Assembly: GCA_035438985.1 (NCBI GenBank)
Contig: DAORJK010000011.1
Span: 1 to 64,000, forward strand
DNA length: 64,000 nucleotides
DNA from: UBA4408 sp002389785
GTDB lineage: Bacteria > Bacteroidota > Bacteroidia > UBA4408
Direction of reading: 5' to 3'
Shown here piece after piece: positions 6,831 to 15,392 of the stretch. How positions within the stretch are numbered: the first letter of the stretch is position 1; each line of letters starts with the position of its first letter. The position numbers were made by a program, and so were the translations under genes. The notes beneath the pieces were generated by a model that saw nothing but the letters and a program-made list of their open reading frames with translations, made no database searches and was not told the DNA's origin.

Positions 6831-9671
6831 ATGCCATTAGATACTTCCATACGTTCAGTTTTAATTATCGGTAGCGGTCCAATTGTAATCGGACAAGCCT
6901 GCGAATTTGATTACAGCGGTTCGCAAGCCGCCCGGTCACTCAAGGAAGAGGGTATAGAAGTGAGCCTGATTAATTCGAATCCGGCCACCATCATGACCGA
7001 CAAAGTTACCGCCGATCATGTGTATTTACTTCCGCTTACTACACAAAGTATTGTAAAAATACTGAAGGAACGAAAAATAGACGCCGTACTTCCTACCATG
7101 GGCGGGCAAACTGCGCTCAACCTCTGTATCAAAGCAGATGAAATGGGAATTTGGAAAAAGTATGGTGTAAAGATTATTGGTGTTGATATTTCAGCCATTG
7201 AGATTACTGAGAACCGCGAAAAATTTCGTCAACTCATGATTGATATTGGCGTTGGAGTTGCCCCATCTGAAACAGCTAACTCCTTTTTAGAAGGAAAAGA
7301 AATTGCACAACGCATTGGATTTCCTTTAGTAATACGTCCTTCCTACACACTAGGAGGAACAGGCGCTTCCTTTGTGCATACCCGTGAAGAGTTTGATGAA
7401 TTATTGAATCGCGGATTGCATGCATCTCCCATACACGAGGTATTGATTGATAAAGCGGTACTAGGTTGGAAAGAATATGAACTTGAATTATTACGCGATA
7501 ATAACGACAATGTAACCATCATTTGCAGCATCGAAAATTTTGATCCAATGGGTATACATACAGGAGATTCAATTACCGTAGCTCCTGCCATGACATTAAG
7601 CGATACAACTTTTCAGCGTTTGCGTACCATGGCTATAAAAATGATGCGCTCCATCGGCAATTTTGCAGGCGGTTGCAATGTGCAATTTGCGGTGAGTCCG
7701 GATGAAAAGGAGGACATTATCGCGATTGAAATTAATCCCCGTGTTTCGCGTTCATCAGCCTTAGCTAGCAAAGCCACCGGTTATCCCATTGCACGCATTG
7801 CATCGAAGTTGGCCATTGGCTATACATTGGATGAATTAAAAAATCCCATTACCAGAAATACATCTGCCTTTTTTGAACCTACTTTAGATTATGTAATTGT
7901 AAAAATACCTCGCTGGAATTTTGACAAATTCAAAGGTGCAAATCGTGAATTGGGTTTGCAAATGAAATCGGTAGGAGAGGTAATGGCCATTGGACGCACC
8001 TTTCAAGAGGCATTGCAAAAAGCTTGTCAGAGTTTAGAAATAAAACGAAACGGATTAGGTGCCGATGGAAAGGAATTGCGCAATCAGGATGAACTATTAG
8101 CAAGTCTAGCAAAGCCAAGCTGGAACCGACTTTTCCACATTTACGATGCTTTTAAATTAGGGATTTCTTTCAAAACGATTCAAAAACTTACCTTAATTGA
8201 TCCTTGGTTTTTAAATCAAATAGAAGAACTGGTTTTATTGGAAAAGGAAATAAGCAGTTACTCACTCAAAGATGTTCCGGCTGAATTGTTATTTGTAGCA
8301 AAACAAAAAGGATATGCCGATAGGCAAATAGCCCATTTACTGCGCTGCCTCGAGAGCGAAGTATATGCACGCAGAAATGAATTGAATATAAAGCGCGTTT
8401 ACAAATTAGTAGATACCTGTGCAGCCGAATTTACTGCTCAAACTCCATACTATTACTCTACGTTCGAGAATCCACCATTGCAAGGGAAGGTTGATACGAA
8501 CGAATCTTTATCAAGCAATAAGAAAAAAATAATTGTGTTGGGTTCCGGTCCTAATCGCATTGGACAAGGAATTGAATTTGATTACAGCTGTGTGCATGGC
8601 ATATTGGCGGCTAAGGAATGCGGTTACGAAACCATCATGATTAATTGCAATCCTGAAACAGTTTCTACCGATTTTAAAACTGCCGATAAACTCTATTTCG
8701 AACCGGTTTTTTGGGAGCATATTTACGATATTATTTTGCACGAAAAACCATTGGGTGTAATTGTACAGTTGGGTGGACAAACGGCTTTAAAACTTGCTGA
8801 AAAATTAAATCGTTACAACATAAAAATTCTGGGAACTACCTACGAAGCACTTGATTTAGCAGAAGATCGCGGAAGCTTTTCACGATTGCTCCAAGAAAAT
8901 AACATTCCCTATCCAAAATTTGGTGTTATTGAAGATGCCGAGCAATCGGTTGAATTGTCGCGCGAATTAGGATTTCCATTGTTGGTTCGACCATCCTATG
9001 TGTTGGGCGGACAAGGCATGAAAATCGTAATTAACGAGCAAGAACTGGAATCGCATGTGGTTAATATTTTAAAAGATATTCCCGGAAACAAAGTGTTGCT
9101 CGATCATTTTTTGGAACGTGCCATTGAAGCTGAAGCTGATGCTATATGCGATGGAGAAGATGTGTACATTATAGGAATTATGGAACACATTGAACCTGCA
9201 GGAATACACTCAGGTGATTCGTATGCAGTGCTTCCGCCTTTTGATTTAAGCGATGCAGTAATTAAACAAATTGAACAACATACCCGCACCATTGCACTGG
9301 CCTTAAAAACCGTGGGTTTAATTAATATACAGTTTGCTATTAAAAACGAAGTGGTATACATCATCGAAGCCAATCCTCGCGCTTCACGCACCGTTCCTTT
9401 TATTGCAAAAGCATACGATGAGCCTTATGTAAACTATGCTACCAAAGTTATGCTGGGCGAAAAAAAGTTGAAAGATTTTACTTTCAATCCGCGCAAAAAA
9501 GGCTATGCCATTAAAATTCCGGTATTTAGTTTCGAGAAGTTTCCGGAAGTAAATAAAGAGCTTGGTCCTGAAATGAAATCAACAGGCGAAGCCATTTACT
9601 TTATTGATGATTTAACGGATGAATATTTCCACCAAATTTATTCCGAAAGAAATTTGTATTTGAGTCGTTAA
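6831..9671 (+). CDS. carB: Carbamoyl-phosphate synthase large subunit, MGS-less form
   Basis: CarB makes carbamoyl phosphate from bicarbonate, ATP and ammonia delivered by CarA, feeding pyrimidine and arginine synthesis. Two homologous halves are visible, each opening with a pre-ATP-grasp signature: GSGPIVIGQACEFDYSG near residue 13 and GSGPNRIGQGIEFDYS near 570. Each has an ATP-grasp domain with RPSYTLGG or RPSYVLGG. At 946 residues it is about 125 shorter than the 1,073-residue E. coli protein, and it ends right after the second ATP-grasp half. The C-terminal MGS-like domain that binds UMP and ornithine is therefore missing; I recall the same length in other Bacteroidota. carA is not in this window. 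The stop overlaps the stop of the convergent ttcA. Confidence 0.95.
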   Translation: MPLDTSIRSVLIIGSGPIVIGQACEFDYSGSQAARSLKEEGIEVSLINSNPATIMTDKVTADHVYLLPLTTQSIVKILKERKIDAVLPTMGGQTALNLCIKADEMGIWKKYGVKIIGVDISAIEITENREKFRQLMIDIGVGVAPSETANSFLEGKEIAQRIGFPLVIRPSYTLGGTGASFVHTREEFDELLNRGLHASPIHEVLIDKAVLGWKEYELELLRDNNDNVTIICSIENFDPMGIHTGDSITVAPAMTLSDTTFQRLRTMAIKMMRSIGNFAGGCNVQFAVSPDEKEDIIAIEINPRVSRSSALASKATGYPIARIASKLAIGYTLDELKNPITRNTSAFFEPTLDYVIVKIPRWNFDKFKGANRELGLQMKSVGEVMAIGRTFQEALQKACQSLEIKRNGLGADGKELRNQDELLASLAKPSWNRLFHIYDAFKLGISFKTIQKLTLIDPWFLNQIEELVLLEKEISSYSLKDVPAELLFVAKQKGYADRQIAHLLRCLESEVYARRNELNIKRVYKLVDTCAAEFTAQTPYYYSTFENPPLQGKVDTNESLSSNKKKIIVLGSGPNRIGQGIEFDYSCVHGILAAKECGYETIMINCNPETVSTDFKTADKLYFEPVFWEHIYDIILHEKPLGVIVQLGGQTALKLAEKLNRYNIKILGTTYEALDLAEDRGSFSRLLQENNIPYPKFGVIEDAEQSVELSRELGFPLLVRPSYVLGGQGMKIVINEQELESHVVNILKDIPGNKVLLDHFLERAIEAEADAICDGEDVYIIGIMEHIEPAGIHSGDSYAVLPPFDLSDAVIKQIEQHTRTIALALKTVGLINIQFAIKNEVVYIIEANPRASRTVPFIAKAYDEPYVNYATKVMLGEKKLKDFTFNPRKKGYAIKIPVFSFEKFPEVNKELGPEMKSTGEAIYFIDDLTDEYFHQIYSERNLYLSR

Positions 9672-10468
9672 AAATTCAAGGCTTCCACTCCTAAGCTTTC
9701 TGATAAGGCTTTAAAATCGTAAAGGTTGCGGTCGTACAAATGCGTTGGATGAATGTTTTTGAGTGCATTGTACATGATTTCTTTTCGATGCGGAAATTGC
9801 ATTTCCCAATCGGCCAACATTTTTTTAATGGCTTTGCGTTGCATGTTTTCTTGAGAGCCGCATAAATTACACGGTATAATCGGAAAATTTCTGAATGCTG
9901 CATAGTCAATTATATCTTGCTCTTTGCAATAAGCAAGCGGTCGAATTACGGTATGTCGATCATCGTCGGTGCGAAATTTTGCCGGCATGGTTTCGAGCTT
10001 ACCGCTGAAAAATAAATTCAGAAAAAATGTTTCCAATACATCTTCACGATGATGTCCTAAGGCAATTTTTGTAACTCCCAATTGAGATGCTTTATCGTAC
10101 AAAATTCCTCTGCGAAGTCGTGAACATAAACTACACATGGTTTTTCCTTCCGGCACCTTATCTTTCACAATGCTGTAGGTATCCTTTTCAACAATCTCAA
10201 AATTTACATTTAAATCGCTCAGGTAGGCTGGTAAAATATGGGCCGGATAATCGGGTTGTTTTTGATCGAGGTTGATGGCAATTATTTCGATTTCATTTTT
10301 CATCACCAGCTGCACATGAAGCAGCATATCGAGCACGGTGTAGCTGTCTTTACCACCTGAAAGACAAACCATAATTTTATCACCCGGAACAAAAAGTTCG
10401 AATTCTTTGTTGAGGTCCCAAACTGCTTTGCGTAATTGATGGCGCGTTTTTTCCTGAGCTTCGGTCAT
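9668..10468 (-). CDS. ttcA: tRNA 2-thiocytidine(32) synthetase TtcA
   Basis: TtcA thiolates cytidine 32 of certain tRNAs, using ATP and an iron-sulfur cluster. The PP-loop motif SGGKDS lies at residues 37-42, the CxxC pair is Cys112/Cys115 (MCSLCSRLRRG), and a further PCNLCG motif follows near 205. The frame is open to an ATG at 10486, but a TACCTTTG box (10491-10484) overlaps that codon, so transcription would begin inside it. I therefore place the start at the ATG at 10468, giving 266 residues. The gene is convergent with carB, and the two stop codons share a TTAA palindrome. Confidence 0.9.
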   Translation of the reverse strand: MTEAQEKTRHQLRKAVWDLNKEFELFVPGDKIMVCLSGGKDSYTVLDMLLHVQLVMKNEIEIIAINLDQKQPDYPAHILPAYLSDLNVNFEIVEKDTYSIVKDKVPEGKTMCSLCSRLRRGILYDKASQLGVTKIALGHHREDVLETFFLNLFFSGKLETMPAKFRTDDDRHTVIRPLAYCKEQDIIDYAAFRNFPIIPCNLCGSQENMQRKAIKKMLADWEMQFPHRKEIMYNALKNIHPTHLYDRNLYDFKALSESLGVEALNF

Positions 10469-10509
10469 ATTCTTAAATCGCTGCAAAGGTAAAAAACCCC
10501 GGACAAGAT

Positions 10510-11865
10510 TTATACTATCGAACTAAAAATTTGAGCTTGTGGTACATTGCGCCATAAGCGTGCATCAAAGCACATACAAACATTGCGGATAAAGGGGCGA
10601 GCAAATTCTTTTACCTTTAAATGATAGGGCTTTAACTCAAGTAAATTATCCTTATTTAGTTCCGAAAGTTTTTCAATCGCATCGTATACAGCAGCACATT
10701 GTTCCTCAGGTTTTTCCCAAGAAGTTTCCAGGTTACACATCAATTGAAGAATGTGTTTCCGAATAATTAAATCCTCTTCATTCAATAAATGTCCTTTAAA
10801 AATGGGCAATTCGTTTTTTTCGAGCAGTGAATAATACTCCTCTACTTTTTTTACATTTTGTGCAAACGCATGCCAAGTATCACTTATTGACGATACACCC
10901 AAGCCCACCATTAACCGTGTGTAGGAATGAGTATATCCCATAAAATTGCGGTGCAGTTTTTTTGTTTGGCTGGCGATATACAACGAATCGCTGGGCAGTG
11001 CAAAATGGTCCATTCCAATTTCAACATATCCATTTGCTGAAAATTGTGCTTTTCCAATTTCGTAAAGTGCCCGTTTTTCTGAATCGGCAGGCAGGTCGGC
11101 TTCGGTAAATTTTCGTTGTCCGGGTTTCACCCAAGGTACATGAGCATAGCTGTAAAAAGCAATTCTATCGGGGCGCAGGAGTAATACCTTAGCAATTGTT
11201 TGTTGAACACTTTCGCGCGTTTGAAGCGGCAGGCCATAAATCAAATCAAAATTAATAGAAGTATAACCAATTGCTCTTGCTTCTGTTACTACCTGCTCAA
11301 CTTGCTCGAAAGATTGAATGCGATTTACGATTTGTTGTACCCGTATATCAAAATCCTGTATGCCTAAACTCAAGCGCTTAAATCCAAGTGAATACAAGGT
11401 TTTTAAATGTTCGCTGGTAGTATTGTTTGGATGTGCTTCAAAACTAAACTCTGCATCTTCGCATACATCGGCATGCTGAGTAATGCCCTCAATTAATTGG
11501 GTTAAATTTTTAGCTGAAAAAAAAGTAGGAGTTCCTCCACCAAGATGTATTTCTTTAATACGAGGTTTTGCATCAAAAATGCGCAGGTATAATTGCCACT
11601 CTTTAATCAGCGCTTTTATATACGGTTGCTCTACCTCATGATTTACCGTGATGCGTGTATTGCATCCGCAGTAAGTACATAAACTTTCACAAAAAGGTAA
11701 ATGTATATACAGTGAAATACCATGTTCCTTGTTGCTTACGTTAAAGGAATTTTTAACTGCTGTTTTCCACGCTTCTTGACTGGGTGCAACACTATTCCAA
11801 TACGGAACGGTTGGATAGCTGGTATAGCGCGGTCCGGCTACATTGTACTTGTTTATTAGGTTCAT
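10510..11865 (-). CDS. hemN: Oxygen-independent coproporphyrinogen III oxidase
   Basis: HemN is a radical-SAM enzyme that converts coproporphyrinogen III to protoporphyrinogen IX in heme synthesis without oxygen. The 4Fe-4S/SAM motif CX3CX2C is Cys59, Cys63 and Cys66 (PFCESLCTYCGC), followed by GGGTPTF. The N-terminal GPRYTSYPT segment and the length of 451 residues match true HemN rather than HemW. A TAATTTTG box at 11893-11886 may be its -7 element. Together with ctaA further along, it places heme synthesis genes in this window, though not in one operon. Confidence 0.93.
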   Translation of the reverse strand: MNLINKYNVAGPRYTSYPTVPYWNSVAPSQEAWKTAVKNSFNVSNKEHGISLYIHLPFCESLCTYCGCNTRITVNHEVEQPYIKALIKEWQLYLRIFDAKPRIKEIHLGGGTPTFFSAKNLTQLIEGITQHADVCEDAEFSFEAHPNNTTSEHLKTLYSLGFKRLSLGIQDFDIRVQQIVNRIQSFEQVEQVVTEARAIGYTSINFDLIYGLPLQTRESVQQTIAKVLLLRPDRIAFYSYAHVPWVKPGQRKFTEADLPADSEKRALYEIGKAQFSANGYVEIGMDHFALPSDSLYIASQTKKLHRNFMGYTHSYTRLMVGLGVSSISDTWHAFAQNVKKVEEYYSLLEKNELPIFKGHLLNEEDLIIRKHILQLMCNLETSWEKPEEQCAAVYDAIEKLSELNKDNLLELKPYHLKVKEFARPFIRNVCMCFDARLWRNVPQAQIFSSIV

Positions 11866-11964
11866 TGAAATGGGGTTTGGCTTGGCAAAATTAATTTCCG
11901 AGCACGCAAAAAAACCTGTCGAAAATCATATTTCAGGCTGATGAAAATTTGTTGGAAGAAAAAA

Positions 11965-13239
11965 TCAATAGCTATATTTTTCTTGCCAAAGTTTTTTCAA
12001 TCGCTCGCGCATTTCATTTTCACGGGCGTTATTACCCGGTGAATAGATGCGTGTGCCACTAAGGGTATCGGGAAGATATTCTTGTAGTGTAAAGTTTTTT
12101 TCATGACTATGTGCATAATCGTATTCTTTTCCATAGCCAAGGTCTTTCATTAATTTGGTAGGTGCATTGCGCAAATGCAGAGGTACCGGTAGATCGCCGG
12201 TGTTTTTTACCAATTCCTGGGCTTCACCAATTGCCATGTAAGCTGCATTACTTTTAGCTGAACAGGCAAGATAGGTTGCAGCTTGCGATAATATAATTCG
12301 TCCTTCGGGCATACCAATTACATTAACTGCCTGAAAACAATTGTTGGCAATTACCAAAGCCGTTGGATTTGCATTTCCAATGTCTTCACTCGCTAAGATG
12401 AGCATGCGACGTGCAATAAACAAAGGGTCTTCACCGCCTTCGAGCATTCTGGCTAACCAGTACACCGCAGCATTTGGATCACTGCCACGCAACGATTTTA
12501 TAAAGGCCGATATGATATCGTAATGTTGTTCGCCGCCTTTGTCGTAAAGTGCTAAGTTTTGTTGAACACTTTCAGTTACTAATTCATTGGTAATGGTTAG
12601 TTCATTTCCACCAATTGAGTTTACAACCAATTCAAATGTATTCAATAATTTTCGTGCATCTCCACCGGATAAGCGCAGCAAAGCTTCGTATTCAGCTATG
12701 TGTATGTTTTTCTTCTTTAAAAATTCATCTTGCTCGACGGCTTGTTGCAACAATAAAATTAAGTCCTCTTTTTCTAAATTTTTAAGCACATAAATCTGGC
12801 AACGCGAAAGCAAAGGTGAAATAACTTCAAAGGATGGATTTTCAGTGGTAGCGCCAATCAATGTAACGATTCCCTTTTCAACCGCACCCAACAAGGAATC
12901 TTGTTGCGATTTGCTGAAGCGATGAATTTCATCAATAAATAAAATCGGATTGTTGGTACCAAAAAATGCCTGACTCTTAGCTTTGTCAATTACTTCACGA
13001 ATGTCTTTTACACCCGAATTAATTGCACTCAACGCATAAAAAGGTCGTTTTAATTTTTGTGAAATAATGTTCGCTAAGGTTGTTTTTCCTACTCCCGGAG
13101 GTCCCCACAAGATGAGCGAGGGCAATACTTCGCTTTCAATGGCCTTGCGTAAAACAGCTCCTTCTCCAATCAGGTGTTTTTGACCGATGTATGTGTCGAA
13201 GGTAGAGGGGCGAAGCCTTTCAGCTAATGGAGCAGACAT
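11965..13239 (-). CDS. rarA: Replication-associated recombination ATPase RarA (MgsA)
   Basis: RarA is an AAA+ ATPase, related to clamp loaders, that acts at stalled or gapped replication forks. The Walker A GPPGVGKT is at residues 46-53, Walker B is ILFIDEIHRF near 98, and the RarA-specific C-terminal tetramerisation region (AATYLACSAKSNAAYMAI) follows. At 424 residues it is of normal family length. It lies 99 bp upstream of hemN in transcription order; that gap contains a hemN -7-like box, so the two genes need not be an operon. Confidence 0.95.
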   Translation of the reverse strand: MSAPLAERLRPSTFDTYIGQKHLIGEGAVLRKAIESEVLPSLILWGPPGVGKTTLANIISQKLKRPFYALSAINSGVKDIREVIDKAKSQAFFGTNNPILFIDEIHRFSKSQQDSLLGAVEKGIVTLIGATTENPSFEVISPLLSRCQIYVLKNLEKEDLILLLQQAVEQDEFLKKKNIHIAEYEALLRLSGGDARKLLNTFELVVNSIGGNELTITNELVTESVQQNLALYDKGGEQHYDIISAFIKSLRGSDPNAAVYWLARMLEGGEDPLFIARRMLILASEDIGNANPTALVIANNCFQAVNVIGMPEGRIILSQAATYLACSAKSNAAYMAIGEAQELVKNTGDLPVPLHLRNAPTKLMKDLGYGKEYDYAHSHEKNFTLQEYLPDTLSGTRIYSPGNNARENEMRERLKKLWQEKYSY

Positions 13240-13340
13240 AAGAAAGTAATTTTTGCACTAAGTAATTGGCATGATGAAATTAGGAAAATATTTTTTAGCG
13301 AGGCAAGATGCTATTCATAACAATAATTGCATCGCAACTG

Positions 13341-14210
13341 TTAGCTGCGCTTGTGTTTCCACCTGCGATGAGTCCACAACCAATATTCGGGTGCAGCTTT
13401 TATCAGCTTTTCGTTGATGCGTGTATGCCTTTCGGTAATTTCATTAGGAGCTAAACTGTTAGGCGCATCGGTTACCAATTCGTATTCTACCTTGTAATGA
13501 CCTCTTTTTACTTTGGTAATTTTACCGTACAACACCACCATGTTGTATTGTTTCGCATATTTTTCAGAACCATAAGAAACAGGAGTATCCTGATTCAAAA
13601 ACTGCATCCAATGTGCATTTTGAACTTTACCCGGACTTTGATCGGCAATAAAGCCGGTCATGGTAAGTTCGTTTTTATAGCGTTCAAAAAACTCCGAAAC
13701 TTCTTTGGTCGACATTAAGATGGTGCCAAAACGGTTACGGGTTTTCTGCATTTTTTCGTCAAAAAATTTATTTGAAATGCGTTGGTAAATGCCTAAGGGT
13801 TTATGCGGACCATATAATCCAATAGACACGGCAGCCCATTCCCAATTGGCATAGTGGCCGGTAACTAATATTAAACTGCGCTTTTCGTCGTAATATTTTT
13901 TCATCAAATCAGGTCCAACAACAGTTAAGCGACTCATTAAACTGGCTTTTGAAATCGTAAATACTTTTATACTTTCGACAGCTAAATCGCAAAAATGCGC
14001 ATAGAATTTTTTAGCAATAGCTTCAACTTCTGCTTCCGATTTTTCGGGAAAGGAGTTGCGGATATTGTTGAGCACTACTTTTTTGCGGTAAGGAAATACA
14101 TAGTAAAGTAAATAAAAAGCTATATCCGAAAATAGATACAATACCGGAAATGGAAGTAATGAAAGGGGAATAAGTATAAAGTAATACAGAAAATAACTAA
14201 AAACAATCAT
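13341..14210 (-). CDS. LpxL/HtrB-type lysophospholipid acyltransferase
   Basis: This 289-residue inner-membrane protein belongs to the lipid A late acyltransferase family, which adds a secondary acyl chain to lipid A precursors. It starts with a long hydrophobic segment (about residues 1-40), then carries the catalytic HX4E motif in GHYANWEW (near residue 117) and a later conserved block around FIADQSP. Which lipid it acts on cannot be told. Only 18 bp separate its start from the apparent start of the divergent gene at 14229, so each promoter must lie partly within the other gene. Confidence 0.85.
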   Translation of the reverse strand: MIVFSYFLYYFILIPLSLLPFPVLYLFSDIAFYLLYYVFPYRKKVVLNNIRNSFPEKSEAEVEAIAKKFYAHFCDLAVESIKVFTISKASLMSRLTVVGPDLMKKYYDEKRSLILVTGHYANWEWAAVSIGLYGPHKPLGIYQRISNKFFDEKMQKTRNRFGTILMSTKEVSEFFERYKNELTMTGFIADQSPGKVQNAHWMQFLNQDTPVSYGSEKYAKQYNMVVLYGKITKVKRGHYKVEYELVTDAPNSLAPNEITERHTRINEKLIKAAPEYWLWTHRRWKHKRS

Positions 14211-14228
14211 TTTAAATCCGAATAAATT

Positions 14229-15320
14229 TTGGCGAAGTTAAACTATCTCTTTTTAAAACGAAGCTACTTTTTTGTAACTTTTGCTTTCTTGGTGTTGCTG
14301 AATTATTCTGAAGCAAAACAACCGGAACAAGATCCAACTTATATTTCAAAATTTAAAACCCGCTTAAATTTCAGATTGCAAGTCAATCAAAATAATTTTA
14401 GGCAAGCCATTAATCCATTGAGTTCGTTGGTGTACACAAAAAGTGAATTAAACAATGCTCAATTAAATTACGGTAGTTACCTTCCTTTCTCGTCGGGCTT
14501 TTCGTTTAATTTTATGTTTGGAGGATTTGGAATTGATTTTCGTTTTACTGAAAAATACTTCAATAAAAACAATAAACCGGTAACCGATTTTAAAGATTTA
14601 AAATTAAATATTGTAGGCAATAAATTGTGCTTTGAGGCATATTACGATCGCTTTAAGCGGAATTATTATTTGCGTGAAAATAAGCTGTTTTCGCCCTTAC
14701 CAAATTTTGATTCCCAGATAAGTTCAAGCCATTGGGGACTGAGCATGCGCCTCATTACAAATGCCAGCAGGTTTAGTTATAAAGCTGCTTTTATGCAAAG
14801 TGAATTTCAAAAAAAATCGGCCGCGACTTTTTTAATATGGTTTGGAACTGAACAAAATCAATTGCTGCGCCCACAAGGATTATTTGTTGATACAACTGTA
14901 AAAAGATACTACGAAAATTTACAACAGCTTACAAAGCTTCGTCAACAAGCATGGTTTGTGTTGCCCGGTTTTGCAGGAAATATTGTGTATCAACAATTTT
15001 ATTTTGCAACATCCGTATATGTAGGAAGCGGGCCCCAGTTTAACAAGCAATACACCGACACTGCTGTATTTCGAAAAGTAAATATGCCATTTATGTCGAA
15101 GGCTAGAGGCAGTTTGGGAATAAACGGAAAGACGGTGTATACCGGAATTTTTGCGAATGTAGATTATACCCGAAGCACTTTTCAAACTTTAAAGAGTGAA
15201 TATTTTAATTACAAAATGGGTGTGTTTCTGGGTGTTCGATTAATAAAGCAAACGAAGACCAAAGCTGAGAAACAGGAAGAGAAACGCAAATTGAAGGAAG
15301 ATAAAAATCGAAGAGCTTAA
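14229..15320 (+). CDS. Exported hypothetical protein, possibly DUF4421-like outer-membrane barrel
   Basis: This 363-residue protein begins with a hydrophobic leader (about residues 8-28, LKRSYFFVTFAFLVLL) that looks like a signal peptide. The body has many alternating aromatic and polar stretches typical of an outer-membrane beta-barrel (SYLPFSSGFSFNFMFGG, GIDFRFTEKYF). It resembles Bacteroidota DUF4421 proteins, but I am not certain. The C-terminus is a short, highly charged helix (residues 340-363). No ATG exists upstream of the leader; the only usable codon is TTG at 14229, 18 bp from the divergent neighbour. A TAAATTTTG string at 14223-14231 overlaps it. The start is therefore uncertain. 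Confidence 0.65.
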   Translation: MAKLNYLFLKRSYFFVTFAFLVLLNYSEAKQPEQDPTYISKFKTRLNFRLQVNQNNFRQAINPLSSLVYTKSELNNAQLNYGSYLPFSSGFSFNFMFGGFGIDFRFTEKYFNKNNKPVTDFKDLKLNIVGNKLCFEAYYDRFKRNYYLRENKLFSPLPNFDSQISSSHWGLSMRLITNASRFSYKAAFMQSEFQKKSAATFLIWFGTEQNQLLRPQGLFVDTTVKRYYENLQQLTKLRQQAWFVLPGFAGNIVYQQFYFATSVYVGSGPQFNKQYTDTAVFRKVNMPFMSKARGSLGINGKTVYTGIFANVDYTRSTFQTLKSEYFNYKMGVFLGVRLIKQTKTKAEKQEEKRKLKEDKNRRA

Positions 15321-15392
15321 CCGATTAATTTTATTAACGCTCAAAAGATTGTTGTGCTGAAATTAATTCAATAACCACGCTATTATTCATGA

